Shown piece after piece: positions 1 to 11,229 of a DNA stretch of 64,000 bases. Each line of letters opens with the position of its first letter. Position 1 is the first letter of the stretch. A program made the translations under genes and the position numbers. The notes under the pieces are model-generated. The model was given only the letters and a program-made list of their open reading frames with translations, was not told where the DNA came from and ran no database searches. The DNA comes from Ricinus communis (lineage: Eukaryota > Streptophyta > Magnoliopsida > Malpighiales > Euphorbiaceae), in contig NC_063264.1 of assembly GCF_019578655.1 (NCBI RefSeq), forward strand, positions 10,953,213-11,017,212. The letters run 5' to 3'.

Positions 1-668
1 CCCGTGAACGAATTCTTAACCGAATTCAGTTTCTATCTCGAGATAACCGAATTCCTAAACCTAATAACCTAAAGTTGGAATCTCTTCCTAACGATTGATT
101 CTGAAATTAGTATTAAGCTTTAATCCGCCTCTATTAAGCTTTGTTAATTCTTAATCCGGCTAGTTAATTATCCTTATCTCTAAGCGATTATTAACCAGTT
201 CTTGCTATTCAAAATTTCAATTGCCAAACGGATTTCTTAATCTCATAAAGCAATCTAAACATCACAATTCACAACGTCTCATGAATAATGCATTATCTTA
301 TTAATACTGAAAACAAGAAGAATACAAAACCAACTCAAACAATCCAACAATATAATATCAAGCCAACATAGTAAAGAAATCCCAATGGATTAAATCAGTC
401 TAGCTAAACATGTTCATGTTTAAAACAATCTAGGAAATCAATTACAATGAAAGAATAATGAAAATAAAACATGTACACCCTTTTCTCTCGAATTGGATGA
501 ACAGCTCTAAATTTGGATCTACACTTTGATTAATCTCCCAAACTGCCTCTTGAATTGCTCCACTATTGTTTTGCACTCGGAACCTTGCGATTCCGGGATT
601 CTTACTCACCGCAACTCTCTCTCGCACTCAATACTGTGCAGAAACTGAACCAGCCGCCAGGGCTCTAT
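1..668 (-). repeat. LTR-A fragment (Athila-type Ty3/gypsy LTR)
   Basis: This non-coding stretch matches the interior of the complete LTR-A at 43626-45123 almost base for base. Shared landmarks are the pyrimidine-rich 'ctaaacctaataacctaaag' and the 'ctgaaccagccgcca' block. It lacks the LTR start (beyond the window edge) and is cut at about 668, where an Athila protease fragment in the opposite orientation begins. The orientation is minus because in this family the tRNA-Asp PBS complement lies to the left of the LTR start. This is an old, recombined LTR piece and no gene is present. Confidence 0.8.
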
Positions 669-1042
669 GCCTAGGTCTGCGAAGTTCTTAAAGGAGGTTT
701 TTAGCAACAAAAGGAAGTTTAAGGACTTGGCATTCATGACGCTAAAAGAGGAATGTTCAGTGATTTTCCAAAAAATGTTACCGGAAAAGAAACATAATCC
801 AGGGAGTTTTACTATCCCTTATGTTATAGGTGACCTAACTATTTGTGAAGCTTTAGTTGATTTAGGAGCTACCATTAATGTAATGCCATATAACCTGTTT
901 GCTAAGTTGGGGCTGGAAGAGACGAAACCTACTACGATGAGTATACAACTAATTGATAGTTCAGCCAAGTATCCTAGGGGTGTTGCAGAGAATGTGCTTA
1001 TTAAGGTGGATAAATTCATATTTCCTGTTCACTTTGTGATCT
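669..1042 (+). pseudogene. Athila-type gypsy aspartic protease fragment
   Basis: About 125 codons are open. They cover the end of Gag, which in this lineage runs into protease (N-terminal 'MPRSAKFLKE', a decayed form of the usual MPKYAKFLK), then the GSFTIP block, the active-site-like 'LVDLGATINVMP', and the following KYPRG-VEN-LIKVDKF block. The protease of an autonomous element would cleave the Gag-Pol polyprotein in the virus-like particle. The fragment stops at about 1042, where LTR sequence resumes. No RT follows. It is flanked on both sides by LTR pieces of the opposite orientation, so it is a recombination remnant rather than a gene. A second, better copy lies at 20411-21190. Confidence 0.8.
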
Positions 1043-1045
1043 TAA

Positions 1046-1975
1046 ACAAAAGATAACAGATTGATGAATCCAATTGTGCTACCCGTGGATGAATTCTTAA
1101 CTGAATTCGGTCTCCCTCTCAAGATAACCAAATTCCCAAAACTAAGAACCTAAAGTTGGAATCTCTTCTTAACGATCGATTATTAAGCTTTAATCGACCT
1201 CTATTAAGCTTTGTTATTCTTAATCCGACTAGTCAATTACCCTTATCTCTAAGTGATCATTAACCAGTTCTTGCTATTCAAAATTCCAATTACTTAATGA
1301 ATTTCTCAATTACAGAAAACAATCTAAGGAACACAATTCACAACATCTCATGAATAATGCGATATCTTATTAATACTGAAAGCAAAAAGAATATAAAAAA
1401 GAACTTGAACAATCCAACAATTTATTACTAAGCCAACATAATAAGGAAATCCCAATAGGTTTAATCGATGTAGGTACACTTGTTCATGTCTAAAACAACT
1501 AGGAATTCAATTACAATGAAAGAATAAAGAAAATGAAATAGATACAACCTTTTCCCTCGAATTGGATTAGCAGCTCAAAATCTAAATCTACATTACGGTT
1601 GATCTCCCAAATTTCCTCTTGATTTGCCTCAAAACCCACTCTTGATCTTCAGTGTGATGCTTGAACCATTAAAATCCGTCTTTCAATATGCGAAATATGG
1701 TCTCCCAAAGTCCAATATTGAAGTCTAAAAAGGGGTGGCTCGCTCGTGTATGTGAGATCTAGAGTCAGAAAATTGAAATGGTAGCCCTTGCTGAATTTTG
1801 ATGGATTCTGGTCCGTATTTGCACATATTTCCCTCAACTACTGATAATGTCCATCGATAATCACCTGAAACATGAAAGTAACCAAAACACATGTGATTAT
1901 GGCATAAAACAAGATAACTATGCTAAAAAATGGAAGTAATTGGGCATATAAACATGTATAAAATGATGAACATCA
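1046..1975 (-). repeat. LTR-A variant, truncated at its 3' (left) side
   Basis: The left two thirds align with LTR-A (the 'gctacccgtggatgaattct' block). The right end is the reverse complement of the LTR start seen at 59768, including 'aattgggcat' and 'aaacatgt', and it ends in 'catca' at 1975, the expected CA-type terminus. The GC-rich 'ggccgtg' cluster found in other LTR-A copies is absent here, so an internal deletion is likely. It is non-coding. The left junction with the protease fragment lies within about 4 bp of 1043. Confidence 0.72.
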
Positions 1976-2621
1976 GAAATCATCATCTTAGTAACCATAC
2001 ACCGCAATAATTAATGAGTTATGATATATATGGAATGCAAGAAAACACCCTCTAATCAAGATTATTCCAAAACTCAAGGATCTCCTCAAGTGAAGATAGG
2101 AATGACTAGTTCTAACAATGAAACTAGCACTTGAATTCAACTTCGAAAGCCACAAACCAAGTATGATTTGATAAGTTAAGAATCAAACACAAGATTTTGG
2201 TTAGAGAATGCCACAAGATAAGTTCAAAGTTTATGCAAGAACTTAAGCAAAAACACTTACAAAGAGCAAATAAAGATTATCATTCATTAATTTATTTTTA
2301 TAAATCAATTTGGCTTTGATAATCAACAATAGACTCTTTATTATTGAATTCATTCAAAGATAGTAAATCATTGTCTTTTATGCCATCTTCAATTATCAGG
2401 TCTTCAAAATCTACATTCGGCACAAGTAAAGAAATTGGAAGAAGATGAGAAACTTTAATAAAACACAAAACATAATGATAAGCAAACTATAACTTGAAGC
2501 AAGCTTTGATACCAAACGATAGGAAATCATCATCTTAACAACCTTACACCCTAATAATTAATGATACATATGGAATGCAATAAAACACCCTTCAATCAAT
2601 TTAATTCCAAAATCCAAGGAT
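1976..2621 (-). mobile_element. TRIM-like element: two ~100 bp direct repeats with PBS and PPT
   Basis: Two direct repeats of about 100-106 bp (1976-2081 and 2522-2621) share long blocks such as 'gaaatcatcatctta', 'aataattaatga', 'atatggaatgcaa' and 'aaaacaccct'. Between them are 440 bp without coding content. Just inside the right repeat, 'gctttgatacca' (2503-2514) is the complement of an initiator-tRNA-Met-type PBS (TGGTATCAAAGC). Just inside the left repeat, 'tctcctcaag' (2082-2091) complements a polypurine tract. LTR-PBS-PPT-LTR without genes is the layout of terminal-repeat retrotransposons in miniature. I see no matching target-site duplication, and the LTR ends are not clean TG..CA, so this is a candidate only. 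Confidence 0.5.
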
Positions 2622-4378
2622 ATAGAAATAGGCCAGCATGTAGATGCAACCCCGAGGAGAAAAAAGAAATCCAAAGGCAAGTGAGTGAGCTTATGGATAA
2701 AGGGTATGTAAGAGAAAGCATAAGTCCATATGTGGTTCTTGTAATTTTAGTGCCTAAGAAAGATGGTTCATGGAGGACTTGTGTTGATTGTCGTGCCGTC
2801 AATAAAATAACAGTAAAGTATCGCCATCCTATACCTAGGCTACATGACATGTTGGATGAATTGCACAGTGCTTGTTTGTTTTCTAAAGTGGATTTAAAAT
2901 CTGGACATCATCAAATAAGAATGTGTGAGGGTGATGAATGGAAAACCACTTTCAAAATAAAACATAAATTATATGAGTGGTTAGTCATATCGTTTGGTTT
3001 AATTAATGCGCTAAGTACAGTTATGCGATTGATGAATCATGTTTGGCGCGCTTTCATTGGAGAATTTGTAGTGGTTTATTTTGATGGTATTCTTATGTAT
3101 AGCAAATCTTTTAGATGAGCATGTAATACACTTAAGCTTGTTGTTGATGTTTTAAGGCAAGAGACATTATATGCTAATCTTAAGAAATATACTTTTTGCA
3201 CTGATGAAATTACTTTTCTTGGATATATTGTTAATGACAAGGGAATTCATATTGATTAAGAAAACTTAATATAATTAGGGAGTGGTTGAAATCTACTAGT
3301 GTGCATGATGTTAGGAGTCTTCATGGTCTTGATAGCGTTTATAGGAGATTTATTAAGGAATTCTCTACAATTGTTGCACTTTAACTGAATGCATTAAAAA
3401 GAATTTGGGTTCCAAGTGGAGAAAAAAACAAGATGATGCTTTTAACTTGCTAAAAGACAAACTTAGTTCAACACCTTTACTTGCTTTGCCTGACTTTGCT
3501 AAAACCTTTGAGGTTGAGTGTGATGCAAGTGGAATAGGTATTGGTGGAGTCGTGATGCAAGAAGGAAAACCAATTGCGTTCTTTAATGAGAAGCTAAGTG
3601 GAGTAATTCTAACCTACCCAACTTATGACAAAGAGTTTTATGCTTTTGTATGAGTTTTAGAGACATGGCCACATTATATTTGGTATAAGGAATTTATTAT
3701 ACACACCGACCACAAGTCCTTGAAATATCTCAAAGAACAAGGGAAGCTAAGCCATAGGCAAGCTAAATGGGTGGAATTTATTGAATCCTTTTCATAAATC
3801 AAGTACAAACAGGATAAAGAGAATGTTGTTGCCGTGCTCTATGTAAAAGGTATGCTCTAATTTCTCCACTAGATATAAATTATTGGATTTTCAGTTCATT
3901 AAGGAATTATATAATTCAGACCATGATTTTGCTAATATATATGGGGCATGTGAGAAAGGGAGTTTTGACAAGTTCTAGACATGATAATTTTCTTTTTAAA
4001 GAAAATAATTTATGCGTGCCTCAATCTTCTTTAAGAGAGTTGCTTGTGAGGGAGGCACATGGTGGGGGTTTGATAGGGCATTTTTGGTGTAAGAAAGACT
4101 TTAGATGTTTTAAGTAATCATTTCTTTTAGCCACAAATGAAAAGAGATGTTAAAAGAATATGCGAGACATGCATCACTTGTAAACAAGCTAAATCTAAAG
4201 TGATGCCTTATGTGTTGTATACTCCACTTTCCATACCGAATGAAACTTGGATAGACATTTCTATGGACTTTGTTTTAGGATTACCTAAGTCATGGGGAGG
4301 GAAAGATTCTATTTTATTATTTTTGATAGGTTTAGCAAAAGCACATTTCATTCATGCCACAAGACAGATGATGCAACT
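2622..4378 (+). pseudogene. Chromovirus-like Ty3/gypsy pol fragment (RT-RNase H-integrase)
   Basis: A decayed pol in one orientation. The RT part is at 2622-3118 (NRPACRCNP entry block, 'LVPKKDGSW', '[11 protein letters not shown]'). The catalytic box reads VYFDG where YFDD is expected, so the second catalytic Asp is lost. The RNase H part is at 3400-3800 ('FEVECDASGIGIGG', [18 protein letters not shown]). The N-terminal zinc-binding region and the start of the integrase core follow at 3940-4378, with REAHGGGLIGHF, CETCITCKQAKS and the first catalytic Asp in WIDISMDFV. Several frameshifts and stops separate the pieces. It ends abruptly at 4378, where LTR-C begins with TGATGGG. It has no LTRs of its own. 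Confidence 0.85.
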
Positions 4379-5685
4379 TGATGGGCTCTTTATGCAACCT
4401 ACACCTAAGGCAGTGAACCTACCGATGCAGCCTAGCACTAGTGAGTATCAAGGTCATATCCTTGGAGATCGAGTGAACCTAGAGTTACTACTGTTTGCTA
4501 TGTTATCTAGTCTGAAATAGGGTGTGAAAGTTCTAACGTACCAGCTAATGGTTATGAGTGCAAATAAGTAAATGAAGAACAACGGACAATCAAAAGACAA
4601 TTGCAAAAAGAGAAACAAACCCAAAAGGGAGCCTAAGTGATGGAATTCTAAAAATGGATTGTATGGATTGCCGATCTTGCTTACCCGTGCCTAAATCCTG
4701 AATTGAATCCTGGTTCCTCTCTCGAGCTTACCGGATTCCTAAACCTGCACTAACCTAATGGAATCTCTTCCTATCAGATTACTACAGATTAGCATTAAGT
4801 ATGATTTAAAACTATTAAGAGTTATTAGTTCTTAATCCGGCGAGTAAATCAACCTTATCTCTAAGTTTAACTACCAGTCCTTACTATTCAATGTCCAGTT
4901 GTAACAAGCATTTCTCAATGTCAAGAAACAAGCTAAAAAACAATTAATCCAACGTCTCAAATTAACTGTATCAAACTTTTATTACTAAATAGCAAGAAGA
5001 TTACAAGAATGACAATTATAAAAACTAACAATTAAGCATAATCCATCAAGAATTGTGAACCCTAATCGATTCAAAAGATCTAGCTACTCATGTTCATGGT
5101 TAAAGCAATTAGGGAACAAAATAAGGAAAAACAAATTAAAGGCATGTACACCCTTCTCTTTCAAGCTGAATGAGAAACCCTAAAATTGCAAATTCGAAAT
5201 CTCAAACCCTAGTTGCCTCTTGAATGCTCCCAAAGTTTGTCTTGATCTTCAATTCGATGTTTGAACAAGTGAAATCCCTCCTTCAATTGATGAATTTTTG
5301 ATCTCTCAAGGTCTACAATTGAGGTATAGGAAAACAATTGATTAAGTGTGTGTCTTAGAATTGAGTCCAAAAATCGTCTCCCCTCCAAAAGAACTCAAAA
5401 TTGCCTATATAGTTGATTCAGCATGGCCGGAGTCCAGGCTGTGATGATTCAGCACGGCCGGAGTCCAGGTTATGATGATTCAAAGACGCACGAGTCTAGC
5501 AAAGGTCAACTGAGTCACAGGCCGACTCCTTCCAAGCCGTGTTTGCCGGTGCTGAGCCACCACAGGCCGTGCTGGAGGCCGTGGTGGCTACGGAAGTCGT
5601 GCTGAAATGGCACAATTGGGGATAGCCTCTTGGTAATTCAGCACGGCCGGAGTCCAGGCCGTGCTCAACCCTCGGGGTGCTAGTT
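4379..5685 (-). repeat. LTR-C inserted in chromovirus integrase; right end missing
   Basis: It starts exactly with TGATGGGCT at the integrase break and follows the complete LTR-C at 22186-23656 ('aacctacacctaaggcagtg', 'ggtcgtatcc', then the 'tcttaatccggcgag' region). A minus-strand TATA-like box lies at 5405-5412 (ctatatag). Immediately to its right, which is upstream in the element's sense, is a GC-rich cluster of 'cacggccggagtccaggc' units at about 5425-5680. The distal end, where a TSD would be checked, was lost when Gag sequence of another element was joined at about 5685. Confidence 0.78.
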
Positions 5686-5689
5686 CTCA

Positions 5690-6440
5690 TCAACTGTGCA
5701 TTCTTATTGATAGTCTTTCAGAGGAATCATGTTTGCCTCTTCCTTTTCTGGTTCTATCTCCATGTTCAAAGAGTCATCCTACACGGAAGCATCATCGTCA
5801 AACATAATAGATAACCCAGAAAAATTTTCACCTAAACGCAAACTGACGGCGCTCAAGTGTTCCTCGGATTTAGTAGCGTTTGATGGAGTTTCCAATTGCT
5901 CTTCAGCTAGTAACTTGAAGATTAAGCCTACTTGATGCTCTATGTTCTTAATCGAGGCTTGTTAATCTTCAAGTATGCTCTCTGTTTGTTGGAATCTATC
6001 CTCAAGACTTGCAATAAACCTCATCATCAGCTCCTTTGACACTAACTCTTCACCTTGAGTTGATGGTGCAAGATTAGGCTGCTGATATTCTGGTGGTTCT
6101 TGGCCATCTAAGCTCCATCCAAAGGGTGAATGAATGCTCAAATCTTGATTGTAGGTGCTTCCATACGAGTCATTTAGCCAACTTCCCGTATAATTCACCT
6201 ATTCATAGTTATAAGAACAATGAGCAACATCACTATATAATGGACAATCATTACTCAGATGCAAACCACAACAAAATTCACAAAAAACTTGAGATGAAAG
6301 GATAGGAGTGGAGAGTTGATCGGTAGCCCTACAAAACGATTCCACTCGAGCTTCTAAAGATGCACGGGTATCCTAATTTTTAGCACTCTCTTGGTTCCTG
6401 ATCCCATTTTCCAACGTGTCATACAAAGAGTTTAGCATTG
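5690..6440 (-). pseudogene. Athila-type gag remnant (zinc-knuckle and C-terminal part)
   Basis: Reading leftwards from about 6440, the minus strand encodes a short Gag-like protein. It has a Met-rich start, a Cys-His box 'CEFCCGLHLSNDC' (C-X2-C-X3-H-X4-C, as in other Athila Gags here), and a Pro/Gln-rich stretch. It then has the helical segment 'ELMMRFIASLEDRFQQTES' that matches the equivalent segment of the Gag at 9467-9835, and an acidic tail. The usual N-terminal retrotransposon Gag domain is missing, and the start lies only about 125 bp from the PBS, so the element's 5' end has suffered a deletion. One stop falls in the coiled region. The cut at about 5690 abuts LTR-C. Confidence 0.68.
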
Positions 6441-6562
6441 AACCTCCTTATCATTCACTATCTGAATCATAAACTTAACTAAATAAATATGTACAAATAA
6501 AACTGAAATAAAAAGAATGGCTAAATTACCAAATAGCAAATTTCACTATATTTTTCAAACAT

Positions 6563-6580
6563 TCCCCGGCAACGGCGCCA
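6563..6580 (-). other. Primer-binding site for tRNA-Asp
   Basis: The plus strand reads 'tccccggcaacggcgcca', identical to the 3' end of plant tRNA-Asp including CCA, so the minus strand carries the complementary PBS. It lies 6 bp from the LTR start at 6587, which fixes both orientation and LTR boundary. Use of tRNA-Asp is typical of Athila-type elements (recalled family knowledge). Confidence 0.92.
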
Positions 6581-6586
6581 AAAACT

Positions 6587-7940
6587 TGATGGTTGCTATC
6601 TGTGTTAGCTACAATCTAAGGCAGTGTACCTATCGATGCAGTCTAGCACTAATGGTGAGTATCAAGGTCGTATTCCTCGGGAAAGTGAAAGCCCAGAGTT
6701 ACTCCTTTGTTCTTTGTTATATTAACCTAAAATGAGTGATGAATACTTTCTAAACTAACTAATAGCTACAAGCTAAGTTCTAAGGGAGATGCATGAGTAA
6801 TTGATAAATAAAATAACCAAGACAGGAAAGCAAACCCAAAGGGAACCTAAGCTAGTTGGCAATCAAACAAAAGATAAAGGATTGGTGAGTCTAATTATGC
6901 TACCCGTGGATGAATTCTTAACCAAATTCGGTTTCTCTCTTGAGATAACCGAATTCCTAAACCTAATAACCTAAAGTTGGAATCTCTTCCTAACGATTCA
7001 TTCTTAAATTAGCATTAAGCTTTAATCCGCCTCTATTAAGCTTTGTTAATTCTTAATCCAGCTAGTTAATTATCATTATCTCTAAGCGATTATTAACTAG
7101 TTCTTGCTATTCAAAATTCCAATTGCCAAATGGACTTCTCAATCACACAAAGCAATCTAAATACACAATTCACAACATCTCATGAATAATGCATTATCTT
7201 GTTAATATTGAAAGCAAGAAGAATACAAAACTAACCCAAACAATCCAACAATATAATACCAACCAACATAGTAAAGAAATCCCAATGGATCTAATCAATC
7301 TAGCTAATCATGTTCATTATCAAAATCCACAAGAATTCAATTACAACAATGAGTAAAGGTAAAGAAACCTGATTACACCCTTGGATTAGAGTAAACAGCC
7401 CCAATTCCTCTTGCTCGAATTGAATCGATTCTTGTTCCTCTTGCTCTATTTGAAAACCAATCAACGAACCTCGCCCAATCTTCAATCTTTGAAGGCAATC
7501 TGATTGAAACCTTGATCCAAGTCTCCTTTTTTCTTGGTTCCACCTCAGAAAATCCTTAGAGAGAGAAATATTAGGGTTTAGGACGTTATCTCGCGCTCTC
7601 CTTTTTCTTTCCTCTCTTCTTTCTTTTAATTAATTCCCACTGTCGCCGCCAACACGGCCATGTTGATGCCCGTGTTCCAAACACGTGCTGGTGTTTATGC
7701 CCGTGTTACTCTCTATGGTCGTGCTCCCTAAAAACTTCTTTTTCTTTGATGTTTGATGTACCGAACGCGGCCGTGTTGGTGCTCGTGTTGGGAACACGGC
7801 CAGTGTTGAAACTAACACGGCCCTGTTCAGCTTCCTCATGTGCATACTTAGCTTGTTTCGGCAGCTTTGACGTCCAATTATGCTTAAATTCTTCCCTTTA
7901 TCATTCTTTGACTTCTTTTGAACCTCATGCACACAAACAG
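6587..7940 (-). repeat. 5' LTR, mosaic of LTR-A and LTR-B; end replaced by copia
   Basis: It begins TGATGGTTGC next to the PBS. From 6587 to about 7310 it matches LTR-A (43626-44360). From about 7310 to 7820 it matches LTR-B instead (11930-12310; shared 'gaaaccttgatccaagtctc'), and the two differ clearly elsewhere. A cluster of 'acggccgtgttggtgc' type units sits at about 7637-7830. The right boundary with copia coding sequence is between 7905 and 7985; I cannot place it exactly. Confidence 0.75.
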
Positions 7941-7984
7941 ACGCATAGGGTGAGTGCTAGGACCAATTCACATCCAAATGTCCA

Positions 7985-9000
7985 TCAGATCCTTCTAAGA
8001 ATGTGGTTGGCTGTAAATGGATTTTCCATACTGAATTTTCCTCTAATGGTACTGTTGACAGGTTTAAAGCTCTTTTGGTTGCTAAAGGATTTCATCAAAG
8101 GCCAGGTGTGGATTATCATGATACCTTTAGCTTGGTGATTAAACCAACAATAATACATCTTGTCTTGAGCATTTCATTGTTTAAAGGTTGGTTGCTATGA
8201 CAACTAGATGTACACAATGCATTCTTACAAGGACATCTTCATGAGACAGTGTACATGTGTCAACCACCGGGCTTCATTGATCCAGAAAATCCTTCACATG
8301 TTTGCAAACTAAGGAAAGCAATTTATGGTTGAAGCAAGCCCTAGGGGCATGGTACCATGAATTGAAAAATTTTATTCTTCAACTGGGATTTAAAAATTCA
8401 TATGCAGATACATCTCTCATTGTACATCAGTCTAAAGGTGATCTAATTTATATTTTGGTATATGTTGACGATATTATTATTACAGGTAATAATGTCGACA
8501 ACATAGAACAATTTATAAGCACTCCTGCTACAAAGTTCTCAATAAAAGATCTAGGACCATTGTCATATTTTCTTGGTGTCGAAGTTGTTCCGAATCAGAA
8601 AGGTTTATTGCTATCTCAATGAAAATACTTGAGAGATTTATTAACTCGCACCAAAATGATAGATGCAAAGCCTGTGTAGACACTGATGAGTCCTCCATTG
8701 TCATCAATGATGCACTCAAGTGAACTTCTTCAGATCCTCGAATATAGAGTCGCCATTGGCGCCTTCAATATCTATTAATGACCGGACTGATATTGCTTTC
8801 CCAGTCAATAAATTGTCCCAATTTATGCATAAACCGACTAATGAACATTGGCTTCTTGTGAAAAGAATATTTCGCTATCTTGTTGGCACTAAAAACAAAG
8901 ACTTACAACTTCATCAGAGTTCAGATGCCACCTTACATGCCTTCTCAGATGCAGATTGGGGTGGAGATAAAGATAGCTATTATTCAACTCCTTATATGTC
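7985..9000 (+). pseudogene. Ty1/copia reverse transcriptase-RNase H, first part
   Basis: This is the plus-strand RT core of a copia element. 'NVVGCKWIF'-like sequence (seen as [11 protein letters not shown]) opens it, then [50 protein letters not shown], an intact catalytic box 'YVDDIIITGNN' (about 8461-8490) and SYFLGVEV. The connection and RNase H follow (PVNKLSQFMHKPTNEHW, 'HAFSDADWGGDKDSYYST'). It carries one frameshift at IYG/LKQA, a stop after LLLSQ, and a frameshift near 8765. The wording is closest, from memory, to the Ale lineage (AtRE1-like). Integrase and gag are absent. It is cut at about 9000 by a minus-strand gypsy segment and resumes at 12311. Confidence 0.88.
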
Positions 9001-9440
9001 GGTTTAACTAGCACATCCTCTATAATCCCTTTCGGGTATTTAACAGTTCTGTCTGCTAGTTGTATACTCATCCTAGTAGGAGTTAGCTTAGATATGCTTA
9101 GTCCTAACTCCTCAAACAATGAGCTAGGCATCAAATTGATGCTAGCTCTCAAATCAGCTAATGCTAGCAATTTCAATTTATCCCCAATCAAACAAGGTAT
9201 AGTAAAACTCCCTAGGTCACGTCGTTTGACTGGAATCTTGCTCTGAAACACTACTGAGCATTCTGCATTCAAGGTCACCAATCCTAAATCCTCTAACTTC
9301 CTCTTGTTGCTTAGAATCTCCTTTAAAAACTTCACATACTTTGGCATCTGTGAAATAGCTTCAATAAAAGGCAAGTTAATCCGCAATTGTTTAAAAAGAT
9401 CTAAAAATTTACTGAATTACTAATCAACTTTATCCTGCTT
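9001..9440 (-). pseudogene. Athila-type protease fragment
   Basis: Minus strand: FSKFLDLFKQL leader, then 'INLPFIEAISQMPKYVKFLK', the KRKLEDL block, GSFTIPCLIG, and the active-site region 'LADLRASINLMP'. The Gly of the usual DLGAS motif is Arg here, so the catalytic loop is damaged. MSIQLADRTVKYPKG and EDVLVK follow, then the break at 9001. A frame change joins it to gag upstream. It is about half of the full protease domain; compare 20411-21190, which runs on to the GRPFLAT block. Confidence 0.82.
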
Positions 9441-11061
9441 GAGTCTTGCAGGATATGGAATGGGATTTAGTATGGCCTCGAGGGGATCTTCTTCGAATCC
9501 TCCTTCTCTTCAACTGCTTCCTTTCCTTTCTCCTCAGGCTTGTCTTCCTTTTCTGACTCATCCACCTGCACATCAAAATCATCATTAGTAAAAGGCATAG
9601 ATGGACTAGGAAGTTCCTTACCTGATCTCAAAGTAATTATTTTGGCATGCTCCCTTGGATTAGACTCTGTGTTACTTGCAAGTGTGCCTGGTTGCCTCTC
9701 AACCATAATCCTAGACAACTGCCCAATTTGAGTTTCCAAGTTATGAATTGAAGCTTGTTGATGCCGAATGGTAGTGTCCGTTTGTTGAAATATGTTCTCT
9801 AAAGTTGCAATGAACTTCGTCATCAACTCTTCCACGCTAGGCTTCTTCTCTTAACTACCTCCTGGTTCATGGGGAACATAATGCATAGGTTGTTGCTGAT
9901 GCAACCTCTGATATCCTAGTGGACCTTGCTTATTGGAATTCCTCCATCCAAAATTAGGATGATTCCTCCACCCTGGGTTTTATATACTGCTGTAGGGATC
10001 ATTCTGCTACCTAACTACATAATCAACATGCTCAACGTTAGGAACATTAGTAGGCATAGAACATGCAAACATACCTCCTGCTTACAATTAGTGCTTTAAT
10101 GCGGTCCACCACAGAATTCACATCCGGGCTGTGCTGCTTGGACTGGCATATGAAGTTGTTCTATCTTTTTAGAGAGTCGCTTTACTTGTGCCGCCAAGGC
10201 TGCTGTAGCATCTGCCTCAACCCGACATACAGCGGGCTTTGGACCTTTAGCCCGTGGGGTTTGCCACTGATAAGTGTTGGTGGCCATCTCTTCTATCAAA
10301 TCCTAGGCTTGCTCAGGTGTTTTGCTATTGATAGCTGCCCCTGCAGCTGCATCTACCATTTGTCTAGTGGCCGTATTCATGCCACTATAGAATGTCTGCA
10401 CTTGCATCCAGAGAGGAAGACCATGGTGTGGGCAACACCTTAACAAGTCCTTGAAGCACTCTCAGTCTTCGTACATCGATTCTCCTTCACCCTGCACAAA
10501 AGAAGATATGTTATTTCGTATTTGACCAGTCTTAGCAGGAGGGAAATACTTATTCAAAAAATTTTCAGCCAAAAAAGTCCAAGTAGTGATCATTTTCTGT
10601 GGCAAGGACTGCAGCCATCTTTTCGCTCTATCCCTCAAAGAAAAAGGAAACAACCTCAATCGTATGGCATCATCGGTTGTTCCATTAATCTTAAAGGTAT
10701 CACATATCTCCAAGAAGTTGGCGATATGCTCGTTTGGATCTTCGCTCGCCAATCCTCAAAATTGCACCATATTCTGGATCATTTGGATCACGTTTGGCTT
10801 TATTTCAAAATTATTGGCTGCCACGGGAGGCCTCACTATCCCAGTTTGCGTCCCTGCTAGAGAGGGCCTAGCAAACTCATACATGGTCCTATCATCATCA
10901 CCTCCATTTGCATTGTGGTTCTCCATCTCACTAGTTCCAAGAATAAGAATCTCTGCTCCAATCTCCTCCTCTACTGTCTGCAAATGCCTCCTTAGCAATC
11001 TAAGAGAGCGCTCGGGTTTAGGTAAAGGCTCTGTAAGATCAGAATTAGAGCTCCTTATCAT
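9441..11061 (-). pseudogene. Athila-type gag
   Basis: Gag reads leftwards from an ATG at 11061 (MIRSSNSDLTEPLP), 145 bp inside the PBS. N-terminal region at 10756-11061: LRLLRRHLQ helix and 'EFARPSLAGTQTGIV'. Core retrotransposon Gag domain at 10462-10752: 'PNEHIANFLEICDTF', RLRLFPFSLRDRAKRWLQSLP, FLNKYFPPAKT. Then a linker and the Cys-His box 'CEFCGGPH' with its last Cys 5 residues on (about 10096-10130; one stop intervenes). C-terminal part at 9467-9835: METQIGQLSR-type helix, TLASNTESNPREH, ITLRSGKE and an acidic KPEEKGKE tail. At least two frameshifts and one internal stop make it non-functional. Gag would form the virus-like particle core and bind element RNA. Confidence 0.86.
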
Positions 11062-11205
11062 AAACTACCTGAGCACAACAAAGAACAACAACACCAACAA
11101 ACAAAATAAGAACAAAAACTATACACAGAAAACAAACTATAACCAAAAAGAGAAATGACTAGACTAACAAATATCAAAATTTCAATTTAGCTCAAAGAAA
11201 ACCGT

Positions 11206-11223
11206 TCCCCGGCAACGGCGCCA
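11206..11223 (-). other. Primer-binding site for tRNA-Asp
   Basis: The plus strand is identical to the site at 6563-6580 (complement of a PBS that pairs with all 18 terminal bases of tRNA-Asp). It sits 6 bp from the LTR-B start TGATGGTTGC at 11230 and supports minus orientation for this segment. Confidence 0.92.
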
Positions 11224-11229
11224 AAAACT

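Noticed and set aside
669..1042. Protease fragment as a domesticated, LTR-driven host gene
   Set aside because: It lacks the flap-side half of protease, the flanking LTRs point the other way, and no start or stop fits a compact gene.
5423..5693. Short frames rich in Gly, Pro and Trp at 5423-5693
   Set aside because: They are produced by the 'cacggccggagtccagg' repeats of LTR-C, not by a gene.
7630..7932. A 100-codon minus-strand frame in the LTR at 7630-7932
   Set aside because: It spans the GC-rich cluster and LTR sequence, is not conserved in other LTR copies and has no recognisable domain.
10063..11158. Plus-strand frames of 112-190 codons
   Set aside because: They are the reverse-complement shadows of the minus-strand Athila gag, which has clear Gag domains and a zinc knuckle.
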